Positions 21,726-30,497 are shown, numbered from the stretch's first letter. The stretch is 64,000 nucleotides of DNA from Azospirillum halopraeferens DSM 3675 (GCF_000429625.1 NZ_AUCF01000004.1:310001-374000); one strand, 5' to 3'. Program-made: numbers and translations. The notes: generated from the letters alone by a model not told the origin.

Positions 21726-22872
21726 AACGACGCGCGCTGCGTAGCCAGCATTGTGGCCACGTCCTCACCGGCGACGGCGTACCGTCATGGTTGCCCCTTG
21801 CGAGCGGGCGCGCGGTGAGGGTGAGTTCAAGTCACGCCCCCGGCGGCCGATATGCAGACCGAATGCAGGCTCACCCCGGATTGGACCGGACGAATCGCGC
21901 CATGACCAGGGGCGAACGTGGCGCAGCGTCCGTGTTGCATCCGTGCTGCACGGAATGTTTGTGACTCGGTGGTAGCGCCTTGATTCAGAACGAACTGTGT
22001 TGCAAGGCGTTGCAACACGTTCCACCGCCTCCGAACCCCTCGGAACTGTTTGTTTTTTTTAAGGGGTTGGTTGGCTGGGGCGCCAGGATTCCCTGGCTTG
22101 CCTCCCAGCCCTCCGGCTGCTACGCGGAAATCATAGCGTTCGGGCGGTTCGTTGCGAGTATGTGGGTCACAGCGTGCCACGGTCAAGGAGACGGTGTGTG
22201 CTACAGTTTCACGTATTGGGTAATATGACTCCGCCGGGCCCCCTAAGCCTCATGGACTTGGTCGCAGCGACAGTCGCGAGCAACTGGTGGCCGCCAACGA
22301 GCATCGATGGTGGAACTCGGAGAGGCAATCGGAAGGGATGCGCAGGTTCATCGATCCGTGGAAGCTACGATGCCCAGGCTGGCCGCCGACCAAGGGCGGG
22401 TTGCTCGCTTGGAGATGGGAAAGGCTTGCGGGTAGGACCTGGAAGCGGCGTGCCAGCGTCGGCGCTCCCGTTCTTCCCATTCTGTCCGCCTAACGGCGCA
22501 AGCTCGACGGTGCTCAGTGATTGGCGGCTGGGGGACCAGGACGTTCAGCCTAGCCCCTAAGTCTATGAGAATCCGGCTCCCAGCGAGGACGCGTCCGCGC
22601 CGGCTCGCCGTGCGTGGAGCAGTAGGATGGCACTGATCGTTGGCCCGTGGAAGTAGGAACATGAGTCTATGGCCAACGTCGGATGGCTGACCACCACGCG
22701 GAAACTGGGCCATTGTGCAGAGTTCCACCCTCATTTGTTGCTTGAGGGCTGCGGCATAGATGTATCAGCGAAGTGAACAAGGCAAGAACTCGTCCCAGCG
22801 CCACCGCTGATCAGGCGACGCGGACGGATTTCGGGCGTCCCAGATCCAGGATGCGCTTATGACGAGGGTCAG
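21726..22872. other. Non-coding or decayed DNA
   Basis: No reading frame here has recognisable motifs. Several short frames are present on both strands, but their composition does not look coding. The stretch contains a run of eight T at about 22053-22060, a nested hairpin at 22073-22110, and repeated GTGTTGCA/TGCAACAC words around 21930-22020. It lies between two pseudogenes and is best read as a scrapyard of former insertions. Confidence 0.5.
22072..22110. repeat. Nested hairpin that also resembles a tRNA 3' end
   Basis: Outer arms GGCTGGG (22073-22079) and CCCAGCC (22104-22110) enclose inner arms CCAGG (22083-22087) and CCTGG (22092-22096). Read on the minus strand, 22072-22091 ends in CCCCAGCCA and looks like the last 20 nt of a tRNA(Gln)-type gene with part of a T-arm, with no tRNA body following. 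It may be an attachment-site scar or just a hairpin. Confidence 0.35.
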
Positions 22873-22875
22873 CGT

Positions 22876-23172
22876 GATGGGATGGACGCCATCATCGGTG
22901 GCGGGCTCTTCAAAGCGACCATCACCGCCCTGATGGGGCCGACGGGGGATCGGCAAGACAACATTCGGCCTGCACTTCGTCCGGCACGCCAGCGCCGCGG
23001 AGCCCGGCTTGCTGTTCGGCTTCTATGAGAGGCCGGAGCGGCTGAGGCAGAAGGCGGCACAACTCGGCATCGACTTGTGGCAGACTTGGAAGCCGCGGGC
23101 GCCGTGGAAATCATCTGGTAGCCCCAGGAGGAGAGCCAACTAGACGAACTCGGACACCGTCCGCTGGACGCG
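22876..23172 (+). pseudogene. KaiC/RAD55-like ATPase remnant, frameshifted
   Basis: Spliced across frames this reads as the start of a KaiC-type RecA-fold ATPase. GMDAIIGGGLFKATITALMG precedes PTG; an extra G near 22948 breaks the Walker A motif; after skipping it the frame gives IGKTTFGLHFVRHAS, then EPGLLFGFYERPERLRQKA and LGID. A second frameshift near 23080 leads to DLEAAGAVEIIW, then an in-frame TAG and PQEESQLDELGHRPLDA. Two frame breaks and a stop within 300 bp show that it is dead. Family assignment rests on the GGGLxxG...GKTTFGLHF and LFGFYE patterns. Confidence 0.7.
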
Positions 23173-23222
23173 GGGCGGCGACGTGGCGTGAGGCGGGTAC
23201 TCGTGCACACCTGCTTTCGGAA

Positions 23223-23366
23223 GGGTGTTCCCCTATGGGGCGGGAACACCGCCGTATGTTCCATCATGTTCGCGGAACACCCTTGGGAAATCCTGCGTGT
23301 TTCGTCTAGAAGCCAGCATCCATGCGGGGTTCGGGGCCGCAGGAACACCGGAACACGGTGAACACC
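23223..23366. repeat. Cluster of GGAACACC motifs
   Basis: GGAACACC occurs at 23243-23250, 23274-23281 and 23342-23349; its complement GGTGTTCC occurs at 23224-23231; near-copies (GGAACACG, TGAACACC) follow directly after 23349. Five to six copies of an 8-mer in about 145 bp, in both orientations, exceed expectation. It could be an operator array or the end of a lost element. Confidence 0.45.
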
Positions 23367-23406
23367 GTATCAAGCGGGAGGCGGGTGTGCATCGGCTTGC
23401 ACACTG

Positions 23407-23431
23407 GGCTCTTGAAAGTTTCGTGTGATCG
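23407..23431 (+). repeat. ISL3 left terminal inverted repeat
   Basis: Begins GGGCTCTTGAAAG and ends TTTCGTGTGATC; 22 of 25 positions match the complement of the right repeat at 30864-30888. GGCTCTT-type tips are usual for ISL3. Confidence 0.85.
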
Positions 23432-23538
23432 ATTGGCGGTTGAAACCGGCATGAGGAGGCATCCGAAATGGGTGGCGACCTGCGCCGGGCTGCGAGATGG
23501 CCATATAGAAGGAAGGCTTCTCCGACACGGTCGTATTC

Positions 23539-24880
23539 TTGAACATCTCTGTGCACTCTCTCGGCTTTCTCTCCTCTCTTCAGGTTCTCGACCAGATCGA
23601 CCCCGACCTTCCTCGGATCACACTGCGCACGCAGATGACCGCCCCCTCGGCGTCCTGTACCGGCTGTGGCACCTCGTCCCGGCGGGTTCACGGCTCGTAT
23701 TGGCGCAGCCTTGGCGACATGGCGAGCTTCGGCCATCCGACCCTCCTGCTTGTCCGGGTCCGCCGCTTCCGTTGCTCGGCACCCGCATGCCCTCGCCGCA
23801 CTTTCGCCGAAGCGCTGCCCGACGTTGCCTGTCCGCGGGCGCGCCAGACTGACCGGTTGCGCGCGGTGCACCGGGCCATCGGCCCGGCGCTTGGTGGCAA
23901 TCCCGGAGCCCGTCATGCCGCAACCATGGGCGTGCCGATCAGCCGCACGACACTGCTGCGGCGCGTGCGGTCCAGCGACCTCCCATCGGCTCCTCCGGTA
24001 ACGGTGCTCGGGGTGGACGACTGGGCTTGGCGCAAGGGTCATCGCTACGGCACCATCCTGTGCGATCTGGAGCGCCGGCGGGTCATCGACCTGCTGCCAG
24101 ATCGTAGCGCCGACACGCTTGCGGCGTGGCTGACAGCGCATCCCAGCGTGTCGGTCGTCGTGCGCGATCGTGCCGGGGCCTACGCCGACGGCGCGGCCCG
24201 TGGAGCCCCCGACGCCCTCCAGATCGCCGACCGGTGGCATCTCCTGCGCAACAGCAGCGACGCCCTGCAACGGATCCTGGAGCGTCATCATCGCGATCTG
24301 CGGGAGGCGGCACGTTCCGCGAGGCCCCCGTCCGGGCCGGCGCCCTCGGAAGAGCCCACAGCGCCGGCGGCGCCCGCACCGGAGCGGCGCCTGAGCACGT
24401 CGGAACGGCGCTCGCTTGCTGCGCAGGAGCATCGCGACGCGCGCTTTGCCGAAGCGGCTCGCCTGCGCGAGCAAGGGATGTCCATCCGCGCGGTCGCCCG
24501 CAGCCTCGGCGTCGAGCGCAAGACCATGGGCCGCTGGCTGCGCGCGGGGCGTGCGCCGACGTGGCGGCATTACGACCGCGGCACCAGCATCCTCGACCCG
24601 CATCGCGCTTACCTGGAGGAGCGCTGGCAGGCCGGCTGCCATAACGCCGCCGCGCTGTGGCGGGAGCTCAAGGACCGTGGCTTCGCCGGGCAGTACACCG
24701 TCGTGCGGAACTGGGGAACCCAGCGGCGGCGGCAAGACCCGCCTGCCAAGGCAAAGCGTTCCCCCCGAAAGCCGCTGCCGGACAAGGCGCCTGAGCCGCC
24801 GACGCCACGCAAAGCGGTGCGCCTGCTGACCGGTGAGGTCTCCAGGCTCGATGATGATCAGCGCCGTTTCGTGACCGCCC
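23539..24880 (+). pseudogene. ISL3 transposase, 5' part
   Basis: About 447 residues of an ISL3 transposase, the enzyme that moves the outer element. An N-terminal zinc finger is visible (CTGCGTSSRRVHGSYWRSL, then FRCSAPACPRRTFAE), followed by the start of the catalytic domain (VLGVDDWAWRKGHRYGTILC and VVVRDRAGAYADGA, carrying the first Asp residues) and an inserted HTH (GMSIRAVARSLGVERKTMGR). The frame opens at TTG 23539; GTG 23551 is an alternative. It stops being transposase at 24880, where the IS66 element enters. Joined across the 8-bp duplication to 30528, the frame continues as DQRRFVTA then LLERSPSLA, so the insertion is the inactivating event. Confidence 0.88.
24873..24880 (+). repeat. 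8-bp target duplication, left copy
   Basis: GACCGCCC here and at 30520-30527 flank the IS66 element exactly; 8 bp is the usual IS66 duplication length. Confidence 0.85.
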
Positions 24881-24902
24881 GTAAGCATCCGGCGAGCGCC
24901 GC
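24881..24902 (+). repeat. IS66 terminal inverted repeat (left)
   Basis: GTAAGCATCCGGCGAGCG plus CCGC; pairs with 30498-30519 at 18 of 22 positions. Confidence 0.85.
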
Positions 24903-24912
24903 GGGAGTGGTG

Positions 24913-25296
24913 CTATAGAGGATGCAGGACCTGGTCGGTTTCCAGGATCTCCAAGGCTTCGGTCAGCGACACGTCGTGGTAGAGGCGGTGCCACGTTCCG
25001 GTGTGGCGGAACCATTGGATGTCGAAGCGGTCGCGGCCGATCCAGTCGAGGCGGGCGAACGGACTTTCGAACTCCTCGCCGAGATTTTCCGGGAAGCCGG
25101 ATCGGTACCGTTGGAGGAACCGGTAACGGTTTCCATGCCATTTGCCGAGGATGTCTATGGGGTAGTTGAACTCGGTCGGACGGATGCTCGGCAGGAAGCG
25201 GGGTTTCAGCACCTCACCGATGAAGCTCTGGCATGCGGCCGTGATAGCGGCCTTTTCGGATGCCGCCAATCCCGCGGATCGGCTTCGAGGGGTCAT
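24913..25296 (-). CDS. Hypothetical IS66 accessory protein (DUF3024-like)
   Basis: A 127-residue protein encoded downstream of tnpC inside the IS66 element. Its ATG overlaps the tnpC stop as ATGA (25293-25296), and GGGGA lies upstream, so it is translationally coupled. Visible features: IRPTEFNYPIDILGKWHG, QRYRSGFPENLGEEFESPFA, a Trp/Arg-rich core (RLDWIGRDRFDIQWFRHTGTW) and a helical end (SLTEALEILETDQVLHPL). The pattern of a basic N-terminal helix, an xPFAxxxW motif and a WxRxxGxW motif resembles DUF3024, but I am not certain of the family and no function is known to me. It ends 10 bp inside the terminal repeat. Confidence 0.65.
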   Translation of the reverse strand: MTPRSRSAGLAASEKAAITAACQSFIGEVLKPRFLPSIRPTEFNYPIDILGKWHGNRYRFLQRYRSGFPENLGEEFESPFARLDWIGRDRFDIQWFRHTGTWHRLYHDVSLTEALEILETDQVLHPL

Positions 25297-25515
25297 GCGG
25301 CGATCTCCCCGGATTCCACCGGCCGCCGCCAATTCCAGGGCAGGAGCTCGTGGAGGCGGTTCTGGGGCAGGTCGTTGATGCGGGCCAGTACGTCGGCGAG
25401 CCACGCCTGGGGATCGACATCGTTCATCTTCGCGGTCACGATCAGCCCGTATAGGACGGCGGCGCGCTGGCCGCCGCGGTCAGAGCCGCAGAACAGCCAC
25501 GATTTTCTTCCAAGC
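25293..25515 (-). pseudogene. tnpC: IS66 TnpC transposase, 3' part
   Basis: The last ~73 codons of the IS66 transposase: LGRKSWLFCGSDRGGQRAAV, then LIVTAKMNDVDPQAWLADVL and NRLHELLPWNW, the IS66 C-terminal domain. It is separated from the main part (28106-29526) by the recombinase cassette. Joining 25515 to 28106 restores RALRGIALGRKSW in frame and a 547-residue protein. Confidence 0.85.
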
Positions 25516-25545
25516 GCGATGGTGCGTTCATTGTACCCCTCTTCT

Positions 25546-27618
25546 TCAAGTATCTGGAAACATTGAGAGTTGATCCTTGGAAGCGAGGCGGCATGGCTCT
25601 CCTTTGCGTCCGATAGCGGCAAGGACCCGTTGGTCCTGAAGGTCGGAAGCGCGGATCTGGTAGGGAGCGCCGGGCACCACCTGCTCGGCGACGATCAGGC
25701 CGGCATTGATGAGCCGGACAAGGCGGTGGCGCGAAATGCCGAGCGCCGCCGCAGCCTCGTACTGGGTCAGCCATTCGCCATCCTTCTCCGCGGACCGGTA
25801 GGCATGAATGCCACGGACCCGGCGCAGCGAGCCGACACGGTGTCCGGTCCAGGATTTCCCCTGTCCGGTGCGCATGCCCATCCGGTTCAGCTGCGCGGCG
25901 ATCTCCGCATCGGACCAGCGCGCCGCCATGCTGCGGATCACCGCCATCGCCTCCTCGGGCGTTCGGCAACCGTGCTCGCCGGATTTCGGTTTGGTGAGAC
26001 GCAGCTGCGAGTGCTGGCCGCCCTGCCAGTGAATGGTGAGGATGACTTCGCGCGCCGCCTCATCGACATCGGCGATGATGTTGACGATGAGGGTTCGGAG
26101 CAACCGCTGGCGCGCCCTCGTGGTCACCGTCGGTGCGTTCCAGGCGGCCTGCAGATCGTCCGCCAGTCCGGCGAAATCCGGAACGTCGGCCACCGAAACG
26201 GGAGCCGACACGGACGCGACCCGCGCCTCGCAGGCCTCGACACGCCGAAGCGCCGCTTCCCAGTTCTTTTCCAGTTGCGCGGCGATCAGCCGGTTGTCGG
26301 GATCGCAGGCGGCGTAGCGTCGTTCCGCCAGCGACGCCTCGTAGCGCGCCTTCTGCAGGTCCAGCTCCGCTATCCGCCGTCGTTCGGTCTGGTGCTCCAT
26401 ATGCCTTCGCTCAGCTTCCAGCGCGGCCTCGATCGCCATCGGCTCGACGGCTCGCAGAAGTTCACCGGCAACCGCCTCGTCCACCCGGGAACTCCCGAAC
26501 CCGAGGCATCGTGGCAGCCCCAGCATCTGGTGGGGACGTTCGCAACGGTATATGGCCTGGCTGGGCTGGCGGCCGCGATACGACACGGTCAGGCGCCGTC
26601 CGCACCGGGCACAGCTCAGGACTCCGATCAGCAGGGCGCGGCCCCCACGCCCTGATTTCGCGCCGCCGGCCCGGCCATAGGCGTTGGCGGCGAGCAGGGC
26701 CTGGTTGCGTTCGAACTCCTCCCAGTCCACGTAGGCCTCGTGGTGATCCTTCAGCAGAACCTCCCACTCTTCAAGCGGCTTGCCGTGGCCATAGCTCTTC
26801 CGCGCCCGCCCTTCGACGATTTCGGTGCGCTGCTGGCTTTTTCCATAGACGTAGGCGCCGGCGTAGAAGGGGTTCTTGAGCACGCTGATGACGTTGCGAT
26901 AGCGGATCGGCGTCCAGTCGAAGCTGACCAGCCTCTTGCCATCGGACGGCCGCGGGAAGCAGACCCCCTCCGCCGCCAGCGACAGCAGGACCTGGCGAGC
27001 GCTGCCCAGCTCCCGGAAGCGGGCGAAGACGAGGCGGATCGCCTCCTGAACCCGCAGATCGGGATCGAAGCCCAGACCGATCTCGCGGTGCCAGACATAG
27101 CCGATCGGCACGCTGATGCGCAGCTCGCCCCGCCGCGCCTTGCTGCGGGCGGCATCGAGCATCCGGGAGCGCAGCACTCCCAGCTCGAACTCGCTCATGC
27201 TGCCCTTCATGCCCAGCAGCAGCCGGTCGTTCGGCCGCCCCGGATCGTAGACGCCGTCCAGGTCGATGACCCTGGCCTCGACGAGCCCGCAGAGTTCGAG
27301 CAGGTGGTGCCAGTCCCGTCCGTTGCGGGCGAGCCGGGAGGCGTCGAGGCACAGCACGGCGCCGATCTCGCCGGCACAGAGCGACGCCACCAGCCGCTCG
27401 AACCCGGGCCGCGCCGTGGTGCCGCTGGCGGAGCGCCCGAGATCGTCGTCGATCACCTCGACCCGACGGAACCCCCGGCGCTTGGCCGCATCGACGAGTT
27501 CGTACTGCCGGCGCTTGCTCTCCAGGTTGGTCTGGACCTGCGCCTGGGTGGACTGGCGGACGTAGACCACGGCCTTGCGCTTGAGCACCGACGGCGGGAG
27601 GAGTTCAGCGTTCATCAT
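25546..27618 (-). CDS. Large serine recombinase (resolvase/invertase N-domain, recombinase, zinc ribbon)
   Basis: A 690-residue site-specific recombinase, presumably responsible for moving its own cassette. The N-terminal catalytic domain has VYVRQS with the nucleophilic Ser near residue 22, then DDDLGRSASGT and LDASRLARNGRDW with the active-site Arg residues. A recombinase domain (GYVWHREIGLGFDPD, PFYAGAYVYGK) and a zinc ribbon (CARCGRRLT ... YRCERPHQ) come next, with a coiled-coil and a C-terminal HTH region (EAAAALGISRHRLVRLINAG). The ATG at 27618 follows GGGGAG with 7-nt spacing. It appears intact. Its stop is only 30 bp from the cassette end. Confidence 0.9.
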   Translation of the reverse strand: MMNAELLPPSVLKRKAVVYVRQSTQAQVQTNLESKRRQYELVDAAKRRGFRRVEVIDDDLGRSASGTTARPGFERLVASLCAGEIGAVLCLDASRLARNGRDWHHLLELCGLVEARVIDLDGVYDPGRPNDRLLLGMKGSMSEFELGVLRSRMLDAARSKARRGELRISVPIGYVWHREIGLGFDPDLRVQEAIRLVFARFRELGSARQVLLSLAAEGVCFPRPSDGKRLVSFDWTPIRYRNVISVLKNPFYAGAYVYGKSQQRTEIVEGRARKSYGHGKPLEEWEVLLKDHHEAYVDWEEFERNQALLAANAYGRAGGAKSGRGGRALLIGVLSCARCGRRLTVSYRGRQPSQAIYRCERPHQMLGLPRCLGFGSSRVDEAVAGELLRAVEPMAIEAALEAERRHMEHQTERRRIAELDLQKARYEASLAERRYAACDPDNRLIAAQLEKNWEAALRRVEACEARVASVSAPVSVADVPDFAGLADDLQAAWNAPTVTTRARQRLLRTLIVNIIADVDEAAREVILTIHWQGGQHSQLRLTKPKSGEHGCRTPEEAMAVIRSMAARWSDAEIAAQLNRMGMRTGQGKSWTGHRVGSLRRVRGIHAYRSAEKDGEWLTQYEAAAALGISRHRLVRLINAGLIVAEQVVPGAPYQIRASDLQDQRVLAAIGRKGEPCRLASKDQLSMFPDT

Positions 27619-27790
27619 CGTCACGCTCCCCGGTTCCGGCGCCTGCGGCTTCCATCAGGAGAAGGGCCAGTTGGACCACCGCTGCGGCGCGGTCGGCAGG
27701 GGTGATCGCTCGCAGCCGTGCCGTGTCGAAGACCATGCTGAGCTGGCGCCGCGCTGTGGCCCGCCGCATTGATGCTGACGGCGTCTTCAT
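27605..27790 (-). CDS. Small recombinase-associated protein
   Basis: A 61-residue protein ahead of, and overlapping by 14 bp, the recombinase. The ATG at 27790 is preceded by GGGAG with good spacing. Its central part (MVFDTARLRAITPADRAAAV, then VQLALLLMEAAGA) reads like a short amphipathic helical protein, with an acidic tail GERDDDER. Coupling suggests a role as recombinase partner or directionality factor, but this is only inference. It overlaps in another frame the C-terminal part of the protein at 27621-28022, so one of the two ends may be mis-assigned. Confidence 0.55.
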   Translation of the reverse strand: MKTPSASMRRATARRQLSMVFDTARLRAITPADRAAAVVQLALLLMEAAGAGTGERDDDER

Positions 27791-28022
27791 GTCGCTTCTC
27801 CCGGACGATGTTCGAATCGTCCGAGGAGCTTCGCCTGAATCCACCGTCGGTCAGCTGACGCTGAAGGCTGATGAGCGCTTCCACCGCGACCCGCGGTGCG
27901 CCGGATTCCATCGCGGCGCAGGCTACCGGGTCCAGCATCCATTCCGGCAACACGGTGATGATGCCGGGCGCCGCCTCAACGAAAGCGAGACGGCCGGTGG
28001 CGCGCGCCTCGCTCCACTTCAC
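27621..28022 (-). CDS. Hypothetical cassette protein, N-terminus uncertain
   Basis: Coding-like text runs from the cassette edge: in this frame VHYRWHPLHGRRVRVKWSEA precedes ATGRLAFVEAAPGIITVLPE and WMLDPVACAAMESGAPRVAV, then LQRQLTDGGFRRSSSDD. I associate this pattern with small proteins encoded next to large serine recombinases, without known function. The only start codon inside the cassette is GTG at 28022, which cuts off the conserved WHPLHGRRV part, so the original start may have been lost or lie across the junction. After SNIVREKRHED the sequence becomes Ser/Arg/Gly-rich and overlaps the 61-residue gene; the true end may be earlier. Confidence 0.45.
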   Translation of the reverse strand: MKWSEARATGRLAFVEAAPGIITVLPEWMLDPVACAAMESGAPRVAVEALISLQRQLTDGGFRRSSSDDSNIVREKRHEDAVSINAAGHSAAPAQHGLRHGTAASDHPCRPRRSGGPTGPSPDGSRRRRNRGA

Positions 28023-28105
28023 CCGGACACGGCGACCATGCAGCGGGTGCCAGCGGTAATGGACATCAACATCCTGCCCGGCATGGGCAGAATGGACGGG
28101 CGATG

Positions 28106-29526
28106 GCGATCCCGCGCAGGGCCCGTTCCGCCGCGTTGTTCGTCAGGCAGATGCGGCCGTCCTTCAGGAACCGCGCGAAGCCGTCCCAGCGCTTGAGCAT
28201 GTAGTCCATCGCTTTGGCCACCGGCGCATGCCGGGACAGGCGGGCGCGCTCCCCCCGCATCCAGGTTTCCAGCTCGGCCAGCAACGGCGCGCTGTGCTCC
28301 TGGCGGGCGGCCAGACGCTGGGCGGGCCCCAGCCCGGCAATGGCGCGCTCGATGTCGAACAGCCGGTCGATGCGCCGCACCGCCTCCAGCGCCAAAGGCG
28401 AGATCGACGCGTCCTTGCGCCGCTTCAGGGCCGTGGCGATGTCGGCCAGCACGAAGAATTTCCGGCGTGCGTGCGCCCAGCAGGGTGCGTCCGTGATCGC
28501 CCCCGGCTGCCGGTCGGCGTCGTACAGGCGGTTGTAGCCGGCGAATGCATCGGCTTGGAGCACTCCGGTGAAGCCCGCCAAGTGCGCCTCGGGATGGGCG
28601 CCGCCGCGGTCGCGCGAGTAATGGAACAGCGCCGCAGGGGGTGCTTGGCCGCCGAAGGGCCGGTCGTCGCGGACGTACACCCAGATGCGGCCGGTATCCG
28701 TCTTGCCCTTGGCCAGCACCGGCACCGGAGTGTCGTCGCCGTGCAGCCGTTCGGCCGCCAGCACATGGGCGGCGATGAGGTCGTGCAGCGGCGTCAGCAC
28801 GGCCGCCGCGGCGCCGACCTGGTCGGCCAAGGTCGACAGGCTGAGCTCCACACCCTCGCGGGCGAAGCGCTCAGCCTGGCGGTTCAGCGGCTGGTGCTGG
28901 CCGAACTTCTCGAAGAGAATCATCGCCAGCAGGCTTGGGCCGGCCCAGCCCCGCGGTGTGGCATGGAACGGCGCCGGCGGCTGGGTGATGGTCTCGCAGG
29001 CCCGGCAGCTGAACTTCTCGCGCACCGTCTGGATCACTTTCCACTGCCGCGGAATGCTCTCCAGCGTCTCGGTCACCGTCTCGCCCAGCTTGCACAGCTT
29101 GTCCGACCCGCAGCACGGGCACTCGGTCGGGGCCGGCACCACGACGCGCTCGCGCGGCAAGTGCCCGGGGAACGGCTTGCGGGCCGGCCGGCTGCGGGTG
29201 AAGGAGCGGACGGTCGTGGCCTTGGCGGCGCCACGTTCGGCCGCCAGTTCGTCCTCGCTGGCGGTTGCCTCCAACTCCTCCAACTGGAGTTCGAGTTGGT
29301 CGAGCAGGCGGGCCTTGCGTTCGGAGCGCGCGCCGTAGAGCTCGCGGCGCAGCTGGGCGATCTCCAGCTTCAAGCGGGCGATCATGGCCGCGGCGTTGGA
29401 GGTTTCCGCCTTGACCCGGGCCGCCTCGGCCTCGGCAGCGTCCGCCCGCGCCTCGGCGGCCGCCAAGGCAGCGCGCAGGGCGGCGTTCTCGTCGGCAAGC
29501 GATGCGGGCGGCGGGGCGGCAGGCAT
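28106..29526 (-). pseudogene. tnpC: IS66 TnpC transposase, main 5' part
   Basis: About 473 residues of the IS66 DDE transposase. A coiled-coil N-terminus (ENAALRAALAAAEARADAAE region) leads to a zinc-finger-like segment (CPCCGSDKLCKLGE, then FSCRACETI) and the catalytic core (GDDTPVPVLAKGKT with the first Asp; QADAFAGYNRLYD; CWAHARRKF; and NNAAERALRGIA with the Glu of the last block). The sequence departs at 28106, where the recombinase cassette enters, so the C-terminal domain is displaced to 25293-25515. The transposase is therefore inactive as it stands. Confidence 0.88.
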
Positions 29527-29605
29527 GGCGCCAGTTTACCGCGAAACGCCCTCAAACCGTTGGATTTCCTGGGCCTGAGCCGCGGCCTGATTCAGAATGC
29601 CGCAC

Positions 29606-29953
29606 TCATCCGGCAGCCGTCGGACGCCAGGTTTTCTGCGGGTTGCGCCAATCGATCCCTTCGAGCAGGTAGCCCATCTGCCCGACCGAGATGGCGACCG
29701 CGCCGTCCGCCGGGGTGGGCCAGACGAAGCGGCCTCGCTCAAGCCTCTTCACGAACAGGCAGCTTCCCTGGCCGTCATGCCAGATCACCTTCACCAGGTC
29801 GCCACGACGCCCCCGAAAGATGAAGAGATGGCCGCTGTGGGGGTCCTGGCGGAACCGCTCCTGGACCAGCAGGGCCAACGACGCCCAGCCCTTGCGCATA
29901 TCGGTGTGCCCCGTGGCGAGCCACACCCGCACGCCGCTCGGAACCGGGATCAT
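29606..29953 (-). CDS. tnpB: IS66 accessory protein TnpB
   Basis: A 115-residue IS66 Orf2 protein needed for transposition in this family. Hallmarks: VRVWLATGHTDMRKGWASLA, HLFIFRGRRGDLVKVIWHDG and LFVKRLERGRFVWP. It looks full-length. Its ATG overlaps the tnpA stop (ATGA, 29950-29953), and tnpC begins 79 bp beyond its stop. Confidence 0.9.
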   Translation of the reverse strand: MIPVPSGVRVWLATGHTDMRKGWASLALLVQERFRQDPHSGHLFIFRGRRGDLVKVIWHDGQGSCLFVKRLERGRFVWPTPADGAVAISVGQMGYLLEGIDWRNPQKTWRPTAAG

Positions 29954-30423
29954 GGCGCCCGCCGCGACGGTGCCAGTGCGGCCAGCACCGCCATCGCCAG
30001 GGCCGGATCGACCGCCCCGTCCAGCCGCACCCGCGCCCCGCCGGGCAGGGCGATCTCCATCGCCGGGCGTTGCCCGGCCGCCGTCATCGCAGGCGTCATC
30101 GGAAGCGGTGATGGCGGGGAGACCGGCGCCGGGAGCGGCATCGCGGCGGTCGCCATCTCCGGCTCGGAAGAATGGGGTGCCTCGGCCCCCTCCGCCGGCT
30201 CCGGCGTGATGGTCACCGGAACGAACTCCGCCGCCCCGGCCGCCGCCGTCATCAGCCGCCGCCAGCGGTACAGCAGACTCTCGTGAACCCCGAACCGCCG
30301 CGCCGCTTCGATCACCACCACGCCCGGCCGGAACGCCTCCTCCACCATCCGTGCCTTCTCCGCCGGCGTGTAGCGCCGCCGCCGCTCGTTCCCCGTCAAA
30401 ACCTCGATCCGCTGGTAAGCCAT
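29950..30423 (-). CDS. tnpA: IS66 accessory protein TnpA (HTH)
   Basis: A 157-residue IS66 Orf1 protein with a helix-turn-helix: RRRRYTPAEKARMVEEAF, then EAARRFGVHESLLYRWRR. The C-terminal part is Pro/Ala-rich with a basic end. ATG 30423 gives the usual MAYQRIEVLTG start; an upstream TTG extension to 30468 is unlikely. First gene of the tnpA-tnpB-tnpC-accessory operon, starting 96 bp from the right terminal repeat edge. Confidence 0.85.
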   Translation of the reverse strand: MAYQRIEVLTGNERRRRYTPAEKARMVEEAFRPGVVVIEAARRFGVHESLLYRWRRLMTAAAGAAEFVPVTITPEPAEGAEAPHSSEPEMATAAMPLPAPVSPPSPLPMTPAMTAAGQRPAMEIALPGGARVRLDGAVDPALAMAVLAALAPSRRAP

Positions 30424-30497
30424 GACGTTTGCCACTCGTTTGCGTCCGCGCGATGACGCGCCACGCAAACCTCCGCCTTCAACATCCGACCCGCAAG

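Larger units (their letters stand above)
25516..28105 (-). mobile_element. Serine-recombinase cassette inserted in IS66 tnpC
   Basis: The innermost layer of the nest, about 2,590 bp. The sequence GCGAT is shared at both junctions (25516-25520 and 28106-28110), and there are no long terminal inverted repeats, as expected for a large serine recombinase acting at a short core. It carries the recombinase and two small genes on the minus strand. Exact excision restores tnpC in frame. The exact crossover within GCGAT cannot be placed. Confidence 0.75.

Noticed and set aside
21815..21960. tRNA-like pieces: a T-arm-like GTTCAAGTC near 21830 and a D-arm-like GGTGGTAGC near 21970.
   Set aside because: No matching acceptor stem or anticodon arm could be folded around either; the T-arm stem has a mismatch. 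Treated as chance or decayed fragments.
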